NCBI GenBank assembly: GCA_902762385.1
Contig: CACWNQ010000022.1
Span: forward strand, 1-33,851
DNA from: an uncultured Bacteroidales bacterium
Lineage (GTDB): Bacteria > Bacteroidota > Bacteroidia > Bacteroidales > Muribaculaceae
Direction: 5' to 3'
Length of the DNA: 33,851 nucleotides
Of this stretch, positions 6,504-14,022 are shown one piece after another. The notes beneath the pieces were generated by a model, which was not told the DNA's origin, did not search any database, and saw nothing but the letters and a program-made list of their open reading frames with translations. Numbering within the stretch: the first letter of the stretch is position 1; each line of letters starts with the position of its first letter. Position numbers and translations under genes: made by a program.

Positions 6504-8201
6504 TTATTTTGCTCTATTCCTATTCAATATTTCTTGCTTAATAAATGCCTCAAGATTTTCGCTGGCTTTTATCTTATTCCTTATTCTTGTCTTAATGGTT
6601 TTTATTGAGTTCTTGGTATATCCTGTTGATATAGATATGGCATCATTGTTATACCCCAAGCATACCAGGCTTAGTATTCTTATCTCATTTTGATTTAACT
6701 GGCAATTGCTATCTTTTGTTAAGGAAGAGATAAAACCTGCCGATTTTTTGTCGGCAACATCGAAAATGATATCCCAATAATGATCATTGGCACTTGCTTG
6801 TGCAATAATGTTCTCTAATTCTTTAATGAAATCGGCACGCTTGACATCATAACTTTTATTCAATAGCGCATTGAAAGAATTGAAGTATTGGTTCAAGAAG
6901 TCCACATTATCTTGCTGTGACTTGTAATTGTGCTGCAAGAGGCTGTTTTTTTGCTTCTCTTGATTCAATTTGTCATAGGCAATATTGGTGTCTTTTATGA
7001 GTTCTTTCACATAAAACTGGTTATTATTAAGCTCTTTCACAAGATTCTTGAACTTTTGATCTTTACAAAAAAGATTTGTAATCAAGGTGATTAGAAATAC
7101 AATAAGAACAGCAATAATAAGAAAGAAGAAAGTCTTTTGCTCAGAAAAGTGCTTGTCTTTTTTATATTTAAGCTCGCTATCCATTTGTGCTTCTTTCTCA
7201 AAGATGAGATTCCGTTGGGATTTCGCTTTGATGGCATCGGATATTCTTGTGCCCAAATTTTGATAGAATAATGCTTCTTTTTCGTGTCCCTGCGCATTGT
7301 GAATATATCCATTAGCAAACGCCATCATCATCCTGTCGTAATCACTCATGGCAACTGTGTCAACTCTTGCTAAAAGAATTTTGGCAGAATCGGGCATACC
7401 CAATGCGGCATAAGCGTTGGCAGCATTAAAGAGCATGGCGTTAGAAGGGTTTGTGCCGTTGACACATTTTACAGAAGCATTCTTAGCATCAAGAAATAAC
7501 GAATCGAGAAAATAGGCCATTGAAAGTTCGTTGAGGTAAGAGTAGCTTGACGCAGTATCTCTCATTTCAATAGCCATAATCTGAGCCTGGGTAAGATATT
7601 TAATTGCTTTTTTCTTTTGCGATTCGCGACATAAATTGCCGGCTATGCCAAGACAGAACATAATCATTGGTCGGTCGCCCAGTCGTTCATAATAATAGAG
7701 GGCTTTCTCGAATTTCTCGAGGTCGAGGTTGTTGCTGGCGTAGTTGTCGTAGTAAAGCTTGCCCATGCGGAGGTTGAGCTGCGCGAGATTACGGTAGTCG
7801 GTGGTGTCGGCATTGTCTTCGGCCATCTTGTAGTAGCGCATGGCATCGATGGGGAGATTCATGTCCTCGTAGGCTCCACCTTTATATAATAGGGCGCGGG
7901 TGTAGTGCTCGCGGTTGTGGTTGTCGCTGTAATAATCAACGGCTTTGGTGATGAGGGTGTCGGTGGTAAGAGGGATGTTGCAGCGGAACTGCGCCTGTGT
8001 GAGTAAGAGCGCATAATATGCAAGGTTTTCTTCTCCTTGAAGTGAATCGCGGTTGATGGATTCGAGGATGGTTAGGGAACTGTCGGGACGTGTCCACATA
8101 AGCGTGTCGGCAAGCACCAGCCGCTTGTCAACACTTCGGCTGCAGCCCATCACAATAGTGATGAGCAGGATGGCAAGTAATATGTATAATGGTTGCCTCA
8201 T
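6504..8201 (-). CDS. Membrane-tethered TPR regulator with LuxR-type HTH
   Basis: A 565-residue protein when started at ATG 8201; the frame is open 27 codons further but runs back into the HAD gene. The chosen start gives a lipoprotein signal with lipobox IVMGC and Cys20. Then come tetratricopeptide-type helical repeats (about 45-330), one transmembrane segment (about 358-378), a coiled-coil stretch (380-433) and a C-terminal LuxR-type helix-turn-helix (about 501-558, with RILSLVCLGYNNDAISISTG). This predicts a periplasmic sensor linked through the inner membrane to a DNA-binding domain, an architecture known in Bacteroidetes. It starts 13 bp after the HAD stop codon and so is probably co-transcribed with the lipid-type enzymes upstream. 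GC content drops from about 50 percent in the first third to about 30-40 percent in the rest. Confidence 0.85.
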   Translation of the reverse strand: MRQPLYILLAILLITIVMGCSRSVDKRLVLADTLMWTRPDSSLTILESINRDSLQGEENLAYYALLLTQAQFRCNIPLTTDTLITKAVDYYSDNHNREHYTRALLYKGGAYEDMNLPIDAMRYYKMAEDNADTTDYRNLAQLNLRMGKLYYDNYASNNLDLEKFEKALYYYERLGDRPMIMFCLGIAGNLCRESQKKKAIKYLTQAQIMAIEMRDTASSYSYLNELSMAYFLDSLFLDAKNASVKCVNGTNPSNAMLFNAANAYAALGMPDSAKILLARVDTVAMSDYDRMMMAFANGYIHNAQGHEKEALFYQNLGTRISDAIKAKSQRNLIFEKEAQMDSELKYKKDKHFSEQKTFFFLIIAVLIVFLITLITNLFCKDQKFKNLVKELNNNQFYVKELIKDTNIAYDKLNQEKQKNSLLQHNYKSQQDNVDFLNQYFNSFNALLNKSYDVKRADFIKELENIIAQASANDHYWDIIFDVADKKSAGFISSLTKDSNCQLNQNEIRILSLVCLGYNNDAISISTGYTKNSIKTIKTRIRNKIKASENLEAFIKQEILNRNRAK

Positions 8202-8214
8202 GTGGCAAGGGCCT

Positions 8215-8934
8215 CTAAAGGCTGATGAGTGCTTGGGTAACCTCGGCAAGGGTCCTGATGGTGCCGGGATGCGTTTGGGCATCTTCGTCGGGTGTCCAGC
8301 CTTTGCCTTTGAGCCACAAGGTGTGGCAACCTATCGACTCGGCAGGGAGGATGTCTTTCTTGAGGCTATCACCCACAACCAGAACTTCATTAGGCTCCAT
8401 TTCAAGGACATCGACGCCCAACTTGAAAATCACAGGGTTGGGCTTGCGCACTCCCACCACTGCGCTTTCAATCACGCCCTTGAAATACTTGCGCAGGTCG
8501 AAGTCGCGCAACACGCTATCGACGTTGCCGTAGAAATTGCTCACAAGCATCATGGGGTAATGCCGGCTCAGGAACTCGAGCGTGGGCCTGGCCTCCTCGA
8601 TTGAAGAGCGAGCAGCATCGTAGCAGTATTGCGCCACCTGCTGTGCCAGCGGCTCGATGTCATCGCATTGCATATTGCCCTTGTCGACAAGGTCCTGCAA
8701 CTCGATGCGCATTTTCTTGAGAAGCAGGTCATGAAAGTTATCGTTGGGGAGGATGTGTCGCACGCGTGCAAGTTCACGCTCGGCCACTACGTAACTGTCG
8801 CGGAACTGCTCCTTGGTCACCGGTATGCCCGCGTGGCAATATCCGTCCCAAATCACCTCGCTCCAGTGGATGCCACGGCTGTCGATAGTGCCACCGTAGT
8901 CGAAGATAATGCCCTTGATTAGTTCAGAGTTCAT
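8215..8934 (-). CDS. HAD-superfamily hydrolase with DYGGT motif
   Basis: A 239-residue HAD-IA-like protein. Motif I is FDYGGTIDS with nucleophile Asp12, motif II is VSNF (Ser132), the motif III lysine is K164 in RKPNP, and motif IV is GDSLKKD (Asp189, Asp194). The second Asp of the usual DxDGT motif, the acid/base, is replaced by Gly14. Phosphatase activity on a small phosphorylated metabolite or lipid head group is the natural guess, but the substitution may slow or alter the chemistry. It sits 47 bp after the CDP-alcohol phosphatidyltransferase and 13 bp before the TPR/LuxR regulator. Specificity cannot be assigned from the sequence. Confidence 0.85.
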   Translation of the reverse strand: MNSELIKGIIFDYGGTIDSRGIHWSEVIWDGYCHAGIPVTKEQFRDSYVVAERELARVRHILPNDNFHDLLLKKMRIELQDLVDKGNMQCDDIEPLAQQVAQYCYDAARSSIEEARPTLEFLSRHYPMMLVSNFYGNVDSVLRDFDLRKYFKGVIESAVVGVRKPNPVIFKLGVDVLEMEPNEVLVVGDSLKKDILPAESIGCHTLWLKGKGWTPDEDAQTHPGTIRTLAEVTQALISL

Positions 8935-8944
8935 AGTTTCCCTT

Positions 8945-8991
8945 TACAACTTACTACTTATTACTTACTACTTACTACTTATTACTTAACT
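8945..8991. repeat. TTACTACTTATT-type spacer tract
   Basis: The 47-bp gap between the HAD gene and the CDP-alcohol phosphatidyltransferase is almost entirely tandem ACTTACTACTTATT-like units, running into the phosphatidyltransferase stop codon. Similar low-complexity spacers occur at 13879, 16213, 29093 and 32089. Confidence 0.6.
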
Positions 8992-9950
8992 TCGTATTTT
9001 CCGGCTTGGAGGTCAGCGGTAAGCTTCTTGCAGATGCGCTCATGACGACAAATCATGTAAACGAGCATAGTGTTGAGCACAATGAGCTCGAATGCAAAGT
9101 ACAGCCAAGGGATTCTAATGATCACCGAGATGAACATCGCAATGGTGCGGGTGTTGAAGGTGAGCATGTTAGTATACTTCATCAGTGGCAAGCTCAGCTT
9201 ACGGAAGTCGTCGCGGAACTGCTGTGGTGCCATTTGGTCGCCAAACTGCTTCTTGAGCTCACGGCGCAGGCGCTGCATGGCTGGCGTGAGGCGCTCCTGA
9301 TTAGCAGTGTAGTTGCGATAGAAGAACATGGTGATGCGCTTGAAACCCGACGATTGCTTGATTTGCTCATCGAGCTTCTCGGTGCTCTCAAGTTCGCTAC
9401 CGCCCTCGCCTTTAAGGAAGTAGAGGTGGAACTGGCGATAATAGTCGGCCATAGCACATTGCAGTGCATGACTCACACCGGCTGCGATTGCCATTGTCCA
9501 GATAATCCAGTGGTTTTGCGACTGAATGAAGAAGTCGCCCAGCCAAGCATCGCCAAAGTGCAGCTCGCGGAACACGAGAGCGAAGTAGATGGCAAAGAAC
9601 CACAGGTCGCCACTCACACCATCCAGGATGCGACCAATCTGCGAATACTGCTTAGTGAGTCGTGCCAACTGACCATCGGCGCTGTCGTAGGTATTGGCCC
9701 ATATAATGAGGAAAATTCCCACATAGTTAAGCCAGATGTAGGGTTGCGCTCCAAAGTAGAGCAGAATACCACCTCCCACGCCTAGGAAGATGGATGCTAT
9801 TGTGACAATGTTTGGCGAGATTCCAAGTTTGGCGAAGAGAGTCGCCCATGCGAAGCCAAGTGGTCTGTAGAACCACAGGTCGATGTGCTCCTCGGTATCC
9901 ATCGACTTGAGCGACTGGTTGTATTGTTCTTTTAATTCCTTGAAATTCAT
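8982..9950 (-). CDS. CDP-alcohol phosphatidyltransferase family protein
   Basis: A 322-residue integral membrane enzyme of the family that moves a phospho-alcohol between a CDP-activated donor and an alcohol acceptor in phospholipid synthesis. The signature is clear: Asp89, Asp92-Gly93, Ala96-Arg97, Gly106, Asp110 and Asp115. In the family pattern the last two Asp are separated by three residues; here there are four (GVSG), so the last Asp is displaced by one. Several hydrophobic segments follow. The C-terminal part (about 190-250) is a charged cytosolic insertion. It lies in a run with a nucleotidyltransferase, an ATP-grasp protein and a HAD hydrolase, which suggests the run makes and attaches a head group. 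Inositol-lipid synthesis, known in gut Bacteroidetes, is one possibility, but no inositol-phosphate synthase is in the window. Confidence 0.9.
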   Translation of the reverse strand: MNFKELKEQYNQSLKSMDTEEHIDLWFYRPLGFAWATLFAKLGISPNIVTIASIFLGVGGGILLYFGAQPYIWLNYVGIFLIIWANTYDSADGQLARLTKQYSQIGRILDGVSGDLWFFAIYFALVFRELHFGDAWLGDFFIQSQNHWIIWTMAIAAGVSHALQCAMADYYRQFHLYFLKGEGGSELESTEKLDEQIKQSSGFKRITMFFYRNYTANQERLTPAMQRLRRELKKQFGDQMAPQQFRDDFRKLSLPLMKYTNMLTFNTRTIAMFISVIIRIPWLYFAFELIVLNTMLVYMICRHERICKKLTADLQAGKYEVK

Positions 9951-9998
9951 GTTTCCTAAATATTGAAAAAAAGTTCCTAAATATTGATTTTCCTTGGG

Positions 9999-10859
9999 TC
10001 AGCGATTCTTGATAATGTTGATGATGCGCTTGGCAATGTGAGGTGCGGCATCATTGCGACATGGCGCAAAGCTTGGCCAGTCGTTGAAGTCGATGATTTT
10101 CACATCACCGTCGGAACCAACAATGCAGTCGCCGCCATAAATCTCGATATTGAGTTCCTCGGCAGCACGATTGCATATGTGCTTCAGGTTCTTGAGGTCA
10201 AACTTAAGTCCCTGCGACTTGCCATTAATAGCTTCGTGGCCATACTTGCTGTGACCCTCATCGAAAGGATAGAACCAGAAGAAATAGTTGGTTCCACGCA
10301 CTCCGTAGAACTTGATGAGGTCGCCCACCAAGTGCACATTGATTACAGCACGCTTAATGCCACGCAGAAAGTACTCCTGCAGCACCTCTTGTGCCTCCTC
10401 GCTGTGGCGCACGTAACTCACGTCCTCCTTGTGCATAGCGTGGAAGTCACCTCGCTTAATCCAGCAGCTCTGGAAGCCACTTTTCTCAAGTCGGTCTTTC
10501 ACCACCTCGTCGGTGTTGACAATGAGACTTTCGGGATAAGGGATTCCGTTTCCAAGCAGAATACGTGTCATGCGCTCTCGAGTACAGTTCTCGATACCGA
10601 AGCCAGAGTTAATGACAAGTCTGCCCTCGTTCTCGAGTCGCTGCAACTTGAGGATAGAGCTGTGCTCACGGCACATGTTCATTATTATATCCTCCTTGAT
10701 GTCGCCCTTGTTGAACTGCTCCTCACTGTAAGTGTTGACTATGCACCCCCGCTTGCGCAGCTGCTCGGCTACCGCATTGAAGATGGCTGTGTCGTTGCCT
10801 ATGTGATTGGGTGAATAGGCTCCTGCCCTCATCACCCCCGCAATGTTAATTTCGGCCAT
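9999..10859 (-). CDS. ATP-grasp superfamily protein, substrate unknown
   Basis: A 286-residue cytosolic protein with ATP-grasp features: an ATP-binding lysine region (CWIKRGD, Lys135), acidic residues in GGD (Asp244), and the metal-binding end motif IIDFNDWPSF with Asp257 and Asn259. The IIDxNxxP form resembles inositol phosphate kinases of the ITPK type as well as RimK-like ligases, so it could phosphorylate a polyol or join an amino acid. I cannot choose between these. It lies 23 bp after the nucleotidyltransferase and 48 bp before the CDP-alcohol phosphatidyltransferase on the same strand, which ties it to the same pathway. Confidence 0.75.
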   Translation of the reverse strand: MAEINIAGVMRAGAYSPNHIGNDTAIFNAVAEQLRKRGCIVNTYSEEQFNKGDIKEDIIMNMCREHSSILKLQRLENEGRLVINSGFGIENCTRERMTRILLGNGIPYPESLIVNTDEVVKDRLEKSGFQSCWIKRGDFHAMHKEDVSYVRHSEEAQEVLQEYFLRGIKRAVINVHLVGDLIKFYGVRGTNYFFWFYPFDEGHSKYGHEAINGKSQGLKFDLKNLKHICNRAAEELNIEIYGGDCIVGSDGDVKIIDFNDWPSFAPCRNDAAPHIAKRIINIIKNR

Positions 10860-10882
10860 AATATATTGATTAATGTGTGTAA

Positions 10883-11584
10883 TTACTTACCATTGATGAA
10901 ATCTTGTGCCACCGCGATGTCGCTAGCGTGGTCAACGTCGATAATCTTGTCGATGCTAAAAGCTTTAAGATTCATTCCAGCGTCGATGAGTGCACGCTGG
11001 AAGTTGCGCATGCGCGACACGCCACGCTCAATGCAGTCGTTGAGCACCGGGAAAGCCTTGTCGCTCATGGCATATACTCCACCCGACACATATTTTGCCC
11101 CATCAAAGGACTTGTCGCAGAAGGCCTTGATGTTCATGCGTCGGTCCACATCAACATATAGCGGTTTCTCGTCCTCGATGAATGGAGTCACGGCCCACAT
11201 GCCATCGTGGCGAGTGTCGGCTTCAAATGCTGCAATGTATTGAGCAAAGTCCTCTTCGCGGAAAATAGTGTCGACCGTGGTAAGGCAGAACTTACCAGGT
11301 TTCATCACCTTGCTCAACTCCCAAAAGCTGTGCATTGAACTGGGGGTGGACTTGACCACAACATTTAGAGGCACGTCAAGCCGCAGGGTGTCAAGAAACG
11401 CCCTGACCTCGGGCATGAAGTCGTTGATGATGACCGAGATGCTCTCGGCATTGCAGCGCATGAAAATATTCATGAGCCTCAATATCATGGGTTCACCGCT
11501 GAGTTCAACCAGTGGTTTGGGCTTTGCCACGCCCTCTTGTGCCAGTCGCGAGCCCTCGCCCGCTGCTATTATTGCATAATGCAT
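10883..11584 (-). CDS. Sugar- or polyol-phosphate nucleotidyltransferase
   Basis: A 233-residue protein with the N-terminal signature of NTP transferases: AAGEGSRL (residues 7-14), then PKPLVELSGEPMI. A central TTVDTIF segment replaces the common metal-binding LxxDxxF form, and DVDHASDI near the C-terminus supplies the second metal-binding Asp. Such enzymes activate a phosphorylated sugar or alcohol with CTP or UTP. Followed immediately by ATP-grasp and CDP-alcohol phosphatidyltransferase genes, it is a candidate for making the CDP-activated head group used by the latter. The exact substrate is unknown. Confidence 0.85.
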   Translation of the reverse strand: MHYAIIAAGEGSRLAQEGVAKPKPLVELSGEPMILRLMNIFMRCNAESISVIINDFMPEVRAFLDTLRLDVPLNVVVKSTPSSMHSFWELSKVMKPGKFCLTTVDTIFREEDFAQYIAAFEADTRHDGMWAVTPFIEDEKPLYVDVDRRMNIKAFCDKSFDGAKYVSGGVYAMSDKAFPVLNDCIERGVSRMRNFQRALIDAGMNLKAFSIDKIIDVDHASDIAVAQDFINGK

Positions 11585-11676
11585 TATTTCTCAGTTTTGA
11601 GTTTTTAGTTCTTAGATTTTAGTTCTAGAATATCTAGAAGGTATAGATTCTCTAGTGGACAGGCGCTACTTGTCAC

Positions 11677-12789
11677 TTAACCTAGCGGTTCCTCATCCTC
11701 TATCTTGGTTAGGTCGAGGACCACGTTATCCTTGCCCTTGTCGAAGTATTGCTTCTTGAGAGGGTTCTGTCGCATCTCATCCCATTGCTGACGGTTGCGA
11801 TATATATCGATAGCTTCATAGATTGCATGACGCATCGACTGCTCACTAGCAACACCCTGCCCCGCAATGTCATAACCTGTGCCATGGTCAGGGCTGGTGC
11901 GAACATAGGGCAATCCTGCTGTCACATTAACGCCTTCGTTCATTGAGATAACTTTGAAGGGGGCCAATCCCTGATCGTGATACATAGCGAGAATTGCGTC
12001 GAAACGACGGTACTGCCCGTTGCCGAAGAACCCGTCGGCAGCATAAGGGCCGAAGCACAGCACTTGCTCATCGTTGGCCTGCTGAATTGCCGGCTCTATG
12101 ATTTGTTTTTCCTCATTGCCAATCACGCCATTGTCGCCGCAATGTGGGTTAAGTCCAAGCACTGCGATGCGAGGCTTTTGAATATTGAAATCGCGCTGCA
12201 ACGAGTGGTCGAGAGCATGTAGTTTCTCGACAATCAATTCCTTTGAAATTGCTCCAGCAATTTGAGCTACTGGCACATGGGTAGTCACAAGCGCTACACG
12301 CAGCTTGTCGCTGGCAAGTATCATTAGAGCCTTGGCACCATCGCCCACACTGGCCTCGAGATATTCGGTGTGTCCTGGGAATGAGAACTCCTCGCTGTGA
12401 ATGTTCTCTTTATTGATTGGGGCTGTCACCAGAACGTCGATTACCCCCTTCTTGAGGTCGCTAACAGCAGCCTCAAGAGCCATAAAAGCAGCTTTACCTG
12501 CCTGCTTTCCTGGAAGTCCGAGCTCAATCTTCACCTCCTCGTTAATCACCTCGACCAGATTCACTGCACCGTCCTTGACATAACCAGCATTTCGCGTGGT
12601 ATTGACTTGAGCAGTAGTAATGCCGAGAGCTTTTCGATGGTAATTCAATATTTTGCTCGACCCATAAATGATGGGGGTGCACAACTCCAGGATGTCGTTG
12701 CTAGCGAAACATTTCATGATAACCTCATAGCCCACACCATTAGTGTCGCCCTGGGTGATACCTATACGTATTTTTCTTTCTTTACTCAT
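11677..12789 (-). CDS. pdxA: 4-hydroxythreonine-4-phosphate dehydrogenase
   Basis: A 370-residue protein matching PdxA, which oxidises 4-phosphohydroxy-L-threonine with NAD in the pyridoxal 5'-phosphate pathway. Diagnostic segments are GITQGDTNGVGYEV near the N-terminus, GHTEYLEA (a metal-binding His), HDQGLAPFKV, and RTSPDHGTGYDIAG near the C-terminus. Length is normal for the family, with a slightly longer tail. It is the first gene of a minus-strand run: the nucleotidyltransferase follows after 92 bp that contain a TCTAGA-ATA-TCTAGA repeat and an AT-rich spacer, so co-transcription is possible but not certain. Confidence 0.95.
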   Translation of the reverse strand: MSKERKIRIGITQGDTNGVGYEVIMKCFASNDILELCTPIIYGSSKILNYHRKALGITTAQVNTTRNAGYVKDGAVNLVEVINEEVKIELGLPGKQAGKAAFMALEAAVSDLKKGVIDVLVTAPINKENIHSEEFSFPGHTEYLEASVGDGAKALMILASDKLRVALVTTHVPVAQIAGAISKELIVEKLHALDHSLQRDFNIQKPRIAVLGLNPHCGDNGVIGNEEKQIIEPAIQQANDEQVLCFGPYAADGFFGNGQYRRFDAILAMYHDQGLAPFKVISMNEGVNVTAGLPYVRTSPDHGTGYDIAGQGVASEQSMRHAIYEAIDIYRNRQQWDEMRQNPLKKQYFDKGKDNVVLDLTKIEDEEPLG

Positions 12790-13096
12790 TGTTTATTAAT
12801 AATTTAACTGCGTGTTAAGCATGTGTGATTTGAACAATGCCCACCACACCATTTTAATAAAAGTTGGTAAAATTACTGCTTTTTTGTGAAACTGACAACA
12901 TAAAGGCTGTGTTTTTAATGTTTTCAACAAAAACACGACACACACTTCAACTACATGTCATTTAGCATTTTTTCAGTAAAAAAAAGTTTTAAAACACTTG
13001 ATATCGTGATTTTATTACTAATTTTGTGCAATAAATGAACAATCCTTTCAGTTTTGATTGTTATAACAGTATTTTTATCAACAAACTTCATCGACA
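12790..13096. other. Divergent intergenic region between pdxA and glycosyltransferase
   Basis: An AT-rich 307-bp region separating divergent genes. It holds a TAATTTTG element for the rightward gene. No clear TAnnTTTG element was found for pdxA, and no RNA gene or strong hairpin was seen. Confidence 0.6.
13019..13026 (+). promoter_or_regulatory. Bacteroidetes -7 element for the GT2 gene
   Basis: TAATTTTG fits TAnnTTTG. A CTTG lies 18 nt upstream as a weak -33 match. The leader to ATG 13097 would be about 65 nt. Confidence 0.5.
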
Positions 13097-13852
13097 ATGA
13101 GCGACAGCGTAGTTATCATACCCACCTACAATGAGAAGGAGAACATCGAGGCTATAATCCGCGCCGTCTTGGCACTCGAGGAGCAGCATCGATTCGACGT
13201 TCTTGTAATCGACGACAATAGCCCCGATGGCACTGCTGCTATAGTGGAAAAGATGATAGAGGAGATTCCCGATCGCATCAACATCCTTAAGCGTAGCGGC
13301 AAGCTGGGGCTCGGCACAGCCTATATCGCAGGCTTCAAGTGGGCGCTTGAAAAGGGGTATGACTACATGATTGAGATGGATGCCGACTTCTCACACAGGC
13401 CTGAGGACCTGATTCCGTTGCAACGTGCATGTGCCCAGGAAGGCGCTGACCTCTCGGTTGGCTCTCGCTACATAACAGGTGTTAACGTTGTGAACTGGCC
13501 CATGGGCCGCGTGCTGATGAGCTATTACGCATCGGCCTACGTGCGACTCGTCACAGGCATGGGAGTGCGCGACACCACAGCCGGCTTCGTGTGCTACAAG
13601 CGTCAGGTGCTTGAAGCCATCAACCTTGATGCCATCGAGTTTAAGGGCTACGCCTTCCAAATCGAGATGAAGTTCACTGCCTACAAGATGGGATTCCGCA
13701 TCCAGGAAGTGCCCATTGTGTTCATCAACCGTGTGCTTGGCACCAGCAAGATGAGCGGCGGCATTTTCAGCGAGGCTCTGTTCGGAGTTGTGAAACTGCG
13801 CTGGGACAGCATCTTCAATCCTCAGCGTTTCACCAGGCAGACACGCCAGTGA
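13097..13852 (+). CDS. Polyprenol monophosphomannose synthase-like glycosyltransferase (GT2)
   Basis: A 251-residue family 2 glycosyltransferase. Seen: PTYNEKENI near the N-terminus, the nucleotide-binding DDNSPDGT at 39-46, the metal-binding DAD at 95-97 (EMDADFSHRPEDL), and a later GFVCYKR block. Length and motifs match the single-domain dolichol/polyprenol phosphate mannose synthase group, which transfers a sugar from GDP-mannose or a similar donor to a lipid phosphate at the inner face of the membrane. No C-terminal transmembrane segments are present, as in the soluble DPM1 type. The exact sugar is inferred only. Confidence 0.88.
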   Translation: MSDSVVIIPTYNEKENIEAIIRAVLALEEQHRFDVLVIDDNSPDGTAAIVEKMIEEIPDRINILKRSGKLGLGTAYIAGFKWALEKGYDYMIEMDADFSHRPEDLIPLQRACAQEGADLSVGSRYITGVNVVNWPMGRVLMSYYASAYVRLVTGMGVRDTTAGFVCYKRQVLEAINLDAIEFKGYAFQIEMKFTAYKMGFRIQEVPIVFINRVLGTSKMSGGIFSEALFGVVKLRWDSIFNPQRFTRQTRQ

Positions 13853-13878
13853 CCTTGCCTTTCATTTTCTTTTTTATA

Positions 13879-13917
13879 AAAAACTGACAACTAATTACTG
13901 ATAACTAAAAACTATTT
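13879..13917 (+). repeat. ACTGATAACTAA-type spacer tract
   Basis: AAAACTGACAACTAA, then ACTGATAACTAAAAACT: short units of the same kind as 29093-29121 (ACTGATAACTAACAACT). It lies just upstream of the -7 element of the YitT gene. Confidence 0.5.
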
Positions 13918-13919
13918 AC

Positions 13920-13927
13920 TACCTTTG
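13920..13927 (+). promoter_or_regulatory. Bacteroidetes -7 element for the YitT gene
   Basis: TACCTTTG, an exact fit to TAnnTTTG and the same octamer as in the recR promoter. It implies a leader of roughly 90 nt before ATG 14023. Confidence 0.6.
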
Positions 13928-13940
13928 CGCCCTGATTTCG

Positions 13941-13978
13941 GGGGGCAAGTGTACGCGTTTGTGTCCACACACGTCCCC
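13941..13978 (+). promoter_or_regulatory. Structured 5' leader of the YitT gene
   Basis: GGGGGC (13941-13946) can pair with GTCCCC (13973-13978), then GTGT (13949-13952) with ACAC (13967-13970) after a small internal loop. An alternative smaller stem (GTG-TCCA-CAC) overlaps it. It could affect translation or attenuation; no T run follows, and it does not fit a riboswitch class I know. Confidence 0.4.
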
Positions 13979-14022
13979 ATTCTATAATAAGCAATTAACT
14001 AAAAAACAACAATTTTACCCCT

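Noticed and set aside
8202-8282. Longer N-terminus for the TPR/LuxR protein
   Set aside because: It would overlap the HAD gene and hide the lipobox signal; ATG 8201 gives a proper lipoprotein signal.
13941-13978. Known riboswitch in the YitT leader
   Set aside because: The stem and loop do not fit any riboswitch core I can recall, and there is no terminator or clear sequestration of the start codon.
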